64,000 bases of DNA from NCBI GenBank assembly GCA_937974245.1, contig CALJKV010000102.1, forward strand, positions 62,001 to 126,000, read 5' to 3'. Below the pieces are notes generated by a model, which saw nothing but the letters and a program-made list of their open reading frames with translations, had not been told where the DNA came from and did not search any database. Within the stretch, counting starts at the first letter, position 1. Every line of letters begins with the position of its first letter. The translations under genes and the position numbers were made by a program. This document shows, one piece after another, positions 57,703 through 64,000 of this stretch. Origin of the DNA: an uncultured Chloroflexota bacterium (GTDB lineage: Bacteria; Chloroflexota; Anaerolineae; Aggregatilineales; Phototrophicaceae).

Positions 57703-58713
57703 TCACGCTTCATAGGCGACAAGCTGTCTTTCTCTCGTCAGCGGTGTACAGGCAATCTCCTGGCGGAATCCATCCGCCATCTCCAGCACCGGCACATCCT
57801 GATCGCAGACACCCGGCTGGTAGAATGGACAGCGTGGATGAAATGCACAACCCGGCGGAATCGCCGTCAGGCTGGGAATGTCCTCCGAACGAAGCAGCAT
57901 CGGGCGTTTTCTGCGCGTGATATCCGGGTCAGCTTCCGGCACAGCGGAAAGCAGCGCCCGTGTATACGGGTGCGCCGGGTTCATAATAATGTCCTGAGTG
58001 CGCCCAATCTCAACGATACGTCCCAGGTACATCACCGCGATGCGTCCGTGCCAGGCGAAATATTTCGCCAGCGCCAGATCGTGCGTGATGAACACAATCG
58101 AAAGATCAAAGATATCGCGCAGGTTGTGGAGCATCTTCAGAATGCCAATGCGGATACTCACATCCACCATGCTCACAGCTTCGTCGGCGACAATCAATTT
58201 CGGATTTACGGTAAGGGCGCGGGCGATACTGACGCGCTGGCGCTGCCCACCACTCAACTGATGCGGGAACTTGTTCACGATGTCGCCTGGCGGCGTAAGG
58301 TCAACCAGTGTCAACAATTCCCAGATACGGCGGCGTAATTCATTGCGCCCATTCACCATCTTATGCCGCTTCAAGGGGAAACCAAGAATCTGCCCGATGG
58401 TATGGGTCGGGTTAAGTGAGGCGAACGGATCCTGATGCACAAGCTGCATCGAGCGCCGTATCCTGGACTGCTCTCTGGCGCTATAGTTCCCCATCGCCTG
58501 CCCGTTATAGAGAACCTGCCCTTCCGACTTATCGAGCAACCCAGCAACGATCTTGCCGGTAGTCGTTTTGCCGCAGCCGCTTTCTCCTACCAGACACAAA
58601 ATGTCTTTAGGGAAGATAGACAGGTTGATATCCTGCAAAACCGGGATTTCCTGGCGATCTTTTTCAAACGAACGATAGACCTGATTCAGTTGAACGAGTG
58701 GCACCTGGCTCAC
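57703..58713 (-). CDS. Oligopeptide-type ABC transporter ATP-binding protein (OppF-like)
   Basis: 336 residues. Walker A GESGCGKTTTG, signature LSGGQRQRVSIARAL, Walker B LIVADEAVSMVDVS (Ala-Val replaces the usual Pro-Thr after DE), and His loop FITHDLALAKYF. The C-terminal oligopeptide-transporter tail HPYTRALLSAVPE and GCAFHPRCPFYQPGVCDQDVP, with three Cys, matches the OppD/F pattern of a proposed Fe-S site. It overlaps the OppD gene by 4 nt. 180 nt separate it from the GntR gene. Confidence 0.93.
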   Translation of the reverse strand: MSQVPLVQLNQVYRSFEKDRQEIPVLQDINLSIFPKDILCLVGESGCGKTTTGKIVAGLLDKSEGQVLYNGQAMGNYSAREQSRIRRSMQLVHQDPFASLNPTHTIGQILGFPLKRHKMVNGRNELRRRIWELLTLVDLTPPGDIVNKFPHQLSGGQRQRVSIARALTVNPKLIVADEAVSMVDVSIRIGILKMLHNLRDIFDLSIVFITHDLALAKYFAWHGRIAVMYLGRIVEIGRTQDIIMNPAHPYTRALLSAVPEADPDITRRKRPMLLRSEDIPSLTAIPPGCAFHPRCPFYQPGVCDQDVPVLEMADGFRQEIACTPLTRERQLVAYEA

Positions 58714-59729
58714 GATGAAATCACCCTTTCCCGCTGTTCCCGCACCTTGACATGATGATGACAGGCCACCCCATGATTGCCATCAAAAACCTCGTATACG
58801 GGCGGCGTATGGGTACAGATGTCCGTCGCCAGTTTGCAGCGTTCATGGAATTTGCAGCCGGACGGCGGCTCAATTAAGTCGGGCGGCACACCAGGGATAC
58901 TATGCAGTTCTTCCGCGCCGGTACTTAAGCGGGGGGCGGCATCCAGCAAGCTGAGGGTATAGGCATGGCGCGGGTGGTAGAACACTTCATTCACGGGGCC
59001 GTTTTCCACAAATTCACCGGCATACATCGTCACGATGGTATCCGCAATTTCCGCCGCCACCGCCAGGTCGTGGCTGACGAACATAATGCTGAAATTCAGT
59101 TCAGCACGCAGTTCTTTCAGCACCTCCAGAATTGAACGCTGCGTAAGAATATCCACCGCCGTTGTCGGCTCATCCATGATGACAATCTGCGGGCGCAGCA
59201 GCAGGCTCAAAGCCAGCAGCACACGCTGGCGCATCCCGCCGCTGAGTTCATGGGGGTAAGCACGATAGACACGCATCGGATCGAGCCGCACCTTCTCGAA
59301 CAGATCGAGGGCGCGTTTCTTGGCGTCGGCGGCATTCATACCGTGTGCCCGTGCCGTATCCTGCACCATATCCACAATACGGATAACCGGGTTGAGCGAG
59401 TTCAACGCCCCCTGGAATACCATCGAAATCTCCGACCAGAGAAAGCGATTCATCTCTTTGTGCGAAAGCGCCAGGATGTCCGCCTGCTGGCCGGAACGAT
59501 AGGTATACAGGATGCGCCCACTTTCAATGATAGCTGAGCGCGGTATCTGGCGGATGAGTGTCAGGTTGAGTGACGACTTGCCGCAGCCGCTTTCACCAAT
59601 AACTGCCAGTGTCTCACCTTCATGTAATTGAAACGACACATTACTTACAGCACGCACCCGCCCGCGTTCGGCCAGGTAGCTCATGGTCAGGTCTTGAACA
59701 TTGAGAACGACTTGTTCGGTATAACTCAT
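58710..59729 (-). CDS. Oligopeptide-type ABC transporter ATP-binding protein (OppD-like)
   Basis: 339 residues. Walker A GESGCGKSSLN, signature LSGGMRQRVLLALSL, Walker B IVIMDEPTTAVD, His loop FVSHDLAVAAEIAD. The C-terminal tail HPRHAYTLSLLDAAPR and SGCKFHERCKLATDICT is as in OppD. It works as one half of a heterodimeric ATPase with the OppF-like protein on the membrane permeases. Its start lies 14 nt behind the OppC-like gene. Confidence 0.93.
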   Translation of the reverse strand: MSYTEQVVLNVQDLTMSYLAERGRVRAVSNVSFQLHEGETLAVIGESGCGKSSLNLTLIRQIPRSAIIESGRILYTYRSGQQADILALSHKEMNRFLWSEISMVFQGALNSLNPVIRIVDMVQDTARAHGMNAADAKKRALDLFEKVRLDPMRVYRAYPHELSGGMRQRVLLALSLLLRPQIVIMDEPTTAVDILTQRSILEVLKELRAELNFSIMFVSHDLAVAAEIADTIVTMYAGEFVENGPVNEVFYHPRHAYTLSLLDAAPRLSTGAEELHSIPGVPPDLIEPPSGCKFHERCKLATDICTHTPPVYEVFDGNHGVACHHHVKVREQRERVISS

Positions 59730-59743
59730 GATGTCCCCTTGTC

Positions 59744-60931
59744 TTATAGACCGCTTCTCAAACGCGGGTTAAAGATTTCTTCAAGAGAGCGGGTGAACAG
59801 AATCAGCGAAAGCTGGAAGAGCGCAATCGCCATAATCGGTGCCAGCGCCATCATCACCGCATCCGGGTTATAGAATGCGCCACGACTCCGCGCATTCCAG
59901 ATCATGATGCCCCAGTCCGGCTCACGCAGCGGCACCATGCCGAGGATGACCAGCCCCACCAGTGCATACATCGCACCGCGAATCGCAAAGATAAAATTGA
60001 TCGCGATATAGCTAACCATATTCGGGAAGACTTCGCGCAAAATGATATGCGCCATACCCAGGTCAAGTGTGATCGCCGCCTCCACATAGTCGCGTGCCTT
60101 GAGGCTGAGTACCTGGGCGCGTACCGCCCGCATCAGCGCCGGCCAACTAAGGGCCGCCAGCAGCACCGCCAGCATGAAGTGGCTATCAAAATCGAGGATG
60201 CTCGCCAGTACCAACAGCAGCGGGAACTGCGGAATCGTCAGGATGAAATTCGATAACGCCGATAACAACTGATCCACAAAGCCACCGAGCAGGGCCGCCA
60301 GCGAACCAAAGACCACCGCGATGGCAGTCGCCATCAATCCGGTTTCGATGGCCGTGATAATCAACGTCTGTCCGCCATAAACGATGTGTGAAAGCACATC
60401 GCGCCCCTGAAAATCTAGGCCGAGAATATGCTCGCTGGATGGCATCTGAAAGAGGGTCATCGCGCCCGGCACGCGCCGATCCATGCGGGGTTGCCCTTCG
60501 TATTCAATGAATAATGGGCCAAACGTGGTCAACACCAGAAAGAAGAGAATCCCCACAAATCCGATAAAACCACCCTTGTTCCGCAAAATCCCATACGACA
60601 TCGCCCGCAGCGTGCGCCCAAATGCCGCCGTCTGACGGAGGACAAATTCGGTGTTGGTCTCGGCGAAATCAACTTCGTCAATGGACTTGCGCGACGTGAA
60701 TGGATCCTGGCGGTTCACATAAATATAGGACACCACGACCGACGTTGAAAGGAGAATCATCGGTATACCGCCGAAGAATCCACAGGCAAAGCCACTGACC
60801 GTACAGGCAAAAAAACCCATGATACCCGGCCTTAGATGCCGGTAGTAGATACCGATCCCCAGAGGAACGAAACCGCAGATGATGCCGATCAGCAGTCCGA
60901 CAGGCGTTGCGATTGTATCAAAACCAACCAT
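59744..60931 (-). CDS. ABC transporter permease, OppC-like, with extra N-terminal membrane domain
   Basis: 395 residues, about 100 longer than typical OppC (about 300). The usual OppC part starts near residue 115 (YGILRNKGGFIGFVGILFFLVLTTFGPLFI), then has the periplasmic loop HILGLDFQGRDVLSHIVYGGQ and the EAA-type coupling loop YVEAAITLDLGMAHIILREVFPN. The extra N-terminus (1-110) has two or three more transmembrane segments (LIGIICGFVPLGIGIYY, then two in 35-72) and an acidic tail (SIDEVDFAETN). Their function is unknown. It starts 2 nt behind the OppB-like gene. Confidence 0.88.
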   Translation of the reverse strand: MVGFDTIATPVGLLIGIICGFVPLGIGIYYRHLRPGIMGFFACTVSGFACGFFGGIPMILLSTSVVVSYIYVNRQDPFTSRKSIDEVDFAETNTEFVLRQTAAFGRTLRAMSYGILRNKGGFIGFVGILFFLVLTTFGPLFIEYEGQPRMDRRVPGAMTLFQMPSSEHILGLDFQGRDVLSHIVYGGQTLIITAIETGLMATAIAVVFGSLAALLGGFVDQLLSALSNFILTIPQFPLLLVLASILDFDSHFMLAVLLAALSWPALMRAVRAQVLSLKARDYVEAAITLDLGMAHIILREVFPNMVSYIAINFIFAIRGAMYALVGLVILGMVPLREPDWGIMIWNARSRGAFYNPDAVMMALAPIMAIALFQLSLILFTRSLEEIFNPRLRSGL

Positions 60932-60933
60932 AC

Positions 60934-62007
60934 CTACTTATCCTCCAGACTTACACGTGGGTCCAGCCAGCCAATCAGCAGATCGGACAAAATGTTAGAG
61001 GCAATCACCGCAATACTGATGACCAGGAAAATGCCTTGCATTGTGGTGTAATCACGACTGGCAACGGCACGCGAAAGCTGTAATCCCAGTCCGGGGTACT
61101 CAAAAAATGTCTCTACGATGACACTGCCGCCCAATACAAAACCAATACTGATCGCCAACCGGGTCACCAGCGGCAGCATAGCGTTGCGCCCGACGTAGGC
61201 AATCAAAATACGCCTTTCCGGCAAACCACGGGCCTTTGCCACATGGATATAGTCTTCGCCGAGTGTCGAGATCGTGCTGCTCTTCATCGAGAGAATCCAG
61301 GTGCCGACTGTCGCCAGCACATAGGTAGTCACGGGGAGGATGGCGTGTTTGATGACACTGGCAACGTATTCCACTGTGAAGCCCTGAACACCCGGGTCCA
61401 CCCCACCGCGCATTTCGCCCACGTTAAATAACTTCAGTTGAAGACCACCGATCAGGATAATCACGATGGCGATCACATAATCGGGAATACCCGAAAGGAT
61501 AGAAGCCAGCGCAGTGACAACGTTGTCGAGGATGCCGCCCCGCCAATAGGCCATCATGGCGCCTATCAATATGCCCAGCGAAAAGCTAATCACAAGCGCC
61601 GAGCCGACGGAAATGAGTGTCCAGGGCAGAAAACGCATAATCTGGGCCGCTACCGGCGTACCCGCAGATGTAATCGAAACACCTAAATCTCCACGAGCCA
61701 GGTTTGAAATATAGCGCAGGTACTGGGAAAAAATCGGTTCGTCCGGGTCAAAGGAATACAGCCCCGCCGCCTGCCGCACCGCCTCCTCATAGGTGTACCC
61801 CTGGTTCTGAAGCTGGTCAATGCGGATATCCACCGGATTTCCCGGCAGCAAACGGACAAGGACAAAGGTAAAGGTCGTCACTGCCCAGATCGTAATCAGT
61901 CCCTGAATAATCACGCGGAATATATAGGATGAAGTAAGATTTTTGAGCCGTTTTGAAAACGTGCCTGGTGCACTGTTCTCGCGCCCCGGAACGGATGCGA
62001 CAGACAT
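60934..62007 (-). CDS. ABC transporter permease, OppB-like
   Basis: About 357 residues from ATG 62007 (GGGAAAGGG 6 nt upstream). The family N-terminal IIQGLITIWAVTTFTFVLVRLLPGNPVD precedes a periplasmic loop and the coupling motif EDYIHVAKARGLPERRILIAYVGRNAMLPLV. A C-terminal helix ends in VETFFEYPGLGLQLSRAVASRDY. It pairs with the OppC-like gene to form the channel. The longer frame to 62037 lacks support. Confidence 0.92.
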   Translation of the reverse strand: MSVASVPGRENSAPGTFSKRLKNLTSSYIFRVIIQGLITIWAVTTFTFVLVRLLPGNPVDIRIDQLQNQGYTYEEAVRQAAGLYSFDPDEPIFSQYLRYISNLARGDLGVSITSAGTPVAAQIMRFLPWTLISVGSALVISFSLGILIGAMMAYWRGGILDNVVTALASILSGIPDYVIAIVIILIGGLQLKLFNVGEMRGGVDPGVQGFTVEYVASVIKHAILPVTTYVLATVGTWILSMKSSTISTLGEDYIHVAKARGLPERRILIAYVGRNAMLPLVTRLAISIGFVLGGSVIVETFFEYPGLGLQLSRAVASRDYTTMQGIFLVISIAVIASNILSDLLIGWLDPRVSLEDK

Positions 62008-62172
62008 AAAATACCCTTTCCCTGCGTAACCCTGCACATGACTTGCACCTTGCGTGCTGCCGGAAAACTGTCCACCTGCCCAATCCGCACTGGCAAATCG
62101 GAGGACATCTAGAGAACTGCATTTTCATGGGAACGACGCAGGCTTAGTCTGAGAACACACATACCATTTACT

Positions 62173-62205
62173 AAAGGGGGGCGACCCTCGCGAATCGCCC
62201 CCTTT
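62173..62205 (-). terminator. Hairpin between binding protein and permease genes
   Basis: GGGGGCGA-type stem (62177-62184) pairs with TCGCCCCC (62195-62202) around a 10-nt loop, flanked by AAA and TTT. It lies 31 nt after the binding-protein stop on the minus strand and before the permease. Such a hairpin in this place often stabilises the abundant binding-protein mRNA or partly ends transcription; that role is inferred. Confidence 0.65.
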
Positions 62206-62235
62206 GTCTTTCTTTTGGACAGTTGAACCCTGGCT

Positions 62236-63987
62236 TTACTGCGCGGGGCCAACCGTGCCATTCAGGATATACAGTTTCATGAAGTGGTCAACGCCAGCCG
62301 GGTTCAGCAGGATGGGGTCGCCATCTTCCGGCAGGCCGCTTAACAGACTTGTGTTGTAGGGGTCTGCTGACTCCATGATGTTGAGCGGAATGAACGGCAT
62401 CGTCTGGTTGATAATCATGGCAATCTCGCTGGACTTTTCACGATGCGTCGTAGCGTCAATTCCCAGGTTGACATTCACAATCATGTCTTCCAGGTTGACT
62501 GTGCCGCCATTATAGGGATATTCGGCCATCGGGATGCTCATGCCTGGCTGTGTCGCCTGATCCAGTTCCGTCTGCCAGCGGCGCAGCGGGTTGCGAAGAT
62601 GGCTGTAGGAGAACGGTGAACCAGCGCCCCAGCTCCAGACCGATACGTCAAAACTGCCTTCACGAATGGCCGGAGGCACTTCCTGCCAGGGAACGGCACG
62701 CGCCGTCAGATTGAAGCCGAAGGCGTTCAACTGGGCAATCGCATCCTGCGAAGCGCCCGCGAAGTCCGCGAAGTCCGCCGGAATCAGCCATTCACCGGTC
62801 AGGCTCACACCATCGGCATTTTCCCAGACGCCATCGGCATTACGGCTAAAACCAACGCCTGCCAGCAGTCCTTCAGCGCGAGTGGGGTCAAACTCATAGC
62901 GATCCAGCGCCGCGATGGTTTCGGGGGTCAGCATGGATTCCACATTGCCATCCAGAACACCAGACATATAGATCGTTCCGGCGGCGGCCAGACCATTGGT
63001 CAGGAAGGCGTTCTGGTCACGGTTGATAACCAGCGCGGCAGCCTGACGAACTTCCAGGATATCCCACGGAGCGCGGGCCCAGTTGAAGAGCATCGCCGGG
63101 CCGTATCCACGCGAAACATTGATCATGCGGATGCCAGCCTGCTGGAAGGTTTCCAGGGTGGCGGGCGGGTACACGTTGGTTGCGAATGCGATTTCGCCGC
63201 TGAGAACCAGCGGAGTGGTCGCATCGGTTTCGCCAGCCCACAGGCGGATTTCACCGAACTTCACTGAGCCGGAGAAAATGCTGTTGGGCTGCCAGTGCAG
63301 CGTCAGATAGCTGTCGCTGACATCGGCAAGTGTGTAAGAATACGGGCCGCTGGCAATCAGTTCTTCCGGACGGAATTCGCTGAGTTCCGTTTTCAGGTTG
63401 ACCCAGCTTTCCGATTCACTGGTGGCATCCGTCGTGAAGATTTCCAGCGCACGTGTAGCAAAATCGCCATAAACCGAGGCGGGCAGAATAGGCTCACGCA
63501 GCAGCAGGCGTTCGGCAAGCAGTGAAGGCTGATCCTTGAAGTGGAAACTCACTGTAAAATCATCCACCGCTTCAACCGTATCGATATATGTAAACTGTGA
63601 CCACCCTTGCAGACGCCCCAGCGCGTAGGTGACAATCACATCATTCGCTGTAATCGGATCGCCGTTACTCCACATCGCATCACCGCGAAGGGTGATTTGA
63701 TAGGCAGAGCCATCGTCGGAAAAACCGAAGCTTTCTGCCAGCATCGGCTGGTAGCTGTCGCTTGACCAGATATAGAAGGCGGGGGCCAGCGTAACAAGTT
63801 CCGAATAGGCAGTGCCGAGGTTGTCGCCAGTGCCACCCGAAGCAAATGGGTTGAAATGATGATTGGGGGGAAGCGAGTACGGCCACGTACCGAGGAAGAC
63901 ACCGTCGGGTGCATCCTGCGCCGAGACGACCCCGAAGGAGCCGATCACCAGAACAATCAGGAAGAGAAGAAGGGTTAGTTTTTTCAT
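62236..63987 (-). CDS. Periplasmic-type solute-binding protein, family 5 (peptide class)
   Basis: 583 residues. A signal peptide (LTLLLFLIVLVIGSFGVVSAQ, no lipobox Cys seen) precedes an SBP_bac_5 fold: WPYSLPPNHHFNPF, DGSAYQITLRGDAMWSNGDPITANDVIVTYAL (typical motif of the class) and REPILPASVY. The class binds peptides, nickel, or some oligosaccharides such as cellobiose and muropeptides (MppA). In this cluster a peptidoglycan fragment is the most natural ligand. The gene is the first one of the unit inside the window; the promoter should lie just beyond the right edge. Confidence 0.93.
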   Translation of the reverse strand: MKKLTLLLFLIVLVIGSFGVVSAQDAPDGVFLGTWPYSLPPNHHFNPFASGGTGDNLGTAYSELVTLAPAFYIWSSDSYQPMLAESFGFSDDGSAYQITLRGDAMWSNGDPITANDVIVTYALGRLQGWSQFTYIDTVEAVDDFTVSFHFKDQPSLLAERLLLREPILPASVYGDFATRALEIFTTDATSESESWVNLKTELSEFRPEELIASGPYSYTLADVSDSYLTLHWQPNSIFSGSVKFGEIRLWAGETDATTPLVLSGEIAFATNVYPPATLETFQQAGIRMINVSRGYGPAMLFNWARAPWDILEVRQAAALVINRDQNAFLTNGLAAAGTIYMSGVLDGNVESMLTPETIAALDRYEFDPTRAEGLLAGVGFSRNADGVWENADGVSLTGEWLIPADFADFAGASQDAIAQLNAFGFNLTARAVPWQEVPPAIREGSFDVSVWSWGAGSPFSYSHLRNPLRRWQTELDQATQPGMSIPMAEYPYNGGTVNLEDMIVNVNLGIDATTHREKSSEIAMIINQTMPFIPLNIMESADPYNTSLLSGLPEDGDPILLNPAGVDHFMKLYILNGTVGPAQ

Positions 63988-64000
63988 GTTAAAACGCTAC

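Overview
This window is a bacterial chromosome segment that is densely packed and moderately GC-rich by eye. The gene repertoire points to a Chloroflexota member, probably Anaerolineae-like. Pointers are many secreted or anchored beta-propeller proteins, a TIR-WD40-SH3 receptor-like protein, a short family with a CxxxPCW-type motif, a deazaflavin-type nitroreductase homologue, VIT-VWA and FlgD-type Ig proteins, and heptose genes without any other LPS gene. This placement is inferred from gene families and no 16S gene is present. There is no CRISPR array, prophage or insertion sequence. The only RNA gene seen is a tRNA-Cys with a clear promoter and terminator.

Layout. 1-5.4 kb: the end of a sensor kinase, two methyltransferases, a PLP enzyme that appears to start at CTG, and a tandem pair of membrane-anchored endonuclease/exonuclease/phosphatase-fold proteins. 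5.5-9 kb: an Eis-like acetyltransferase coupled to tex, then tRNA-Cys. 9-19.7 kb: envelope and sensory proteins, including the TIR-TM-WD40-SH3 protein, a protoporphyrinogen-oxidase-like flavoprotein, an M23/beta-propeller protein and TolB-like propellers. 19.7-24.4 kb: a decaheme cytochrome c built from two pentaheme halves, then acyltransferase, gmhB and gmhA. 24.7-30 kb: an orphan MalK-like ATPase, ComEA, an MFS pump, a small membrane protein and PadR with a double palindrome upstream, and a DUF2202 ferritin-like protein.

30-39.5 kb: a secreted WD40 protein directly behind ppc, an HExxH membrane protein, and an AT-rich patch with a second WD40-like protein and a small helical protein. 39.7-45.9 kb: DCC thiol oxidoreductase, VIT-VWA protein, nitroreductase-like protein, DegV, and a hybrid-type kinase with a response regulator that carries a disordered tail. 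46.2-51 kb: an ABC-2 exporter pair, malQ, a C45 autoproteolytic hydrolase, and an orphan helical protein. 51-54 kb: two tandem CNNM/CorC-like proteins overlapping by 4 nt.

54-64 kb, all on the minus strand: a coherent cluster of peptide-type binding protein, two permeases, two ATPases, GntR/UTRA regulator, GH3 NagZ-like enzyme and DUF1343 NamZ-like exo-muramidase. The two hydrolases have no visible signal peptide. The simplest reading is uptake of peptidoglycan fragments followed by cytoplasmic stripping of GlcNAc and MurNAc, with the regulator inside the operon. This is the most system-like locus in the window.
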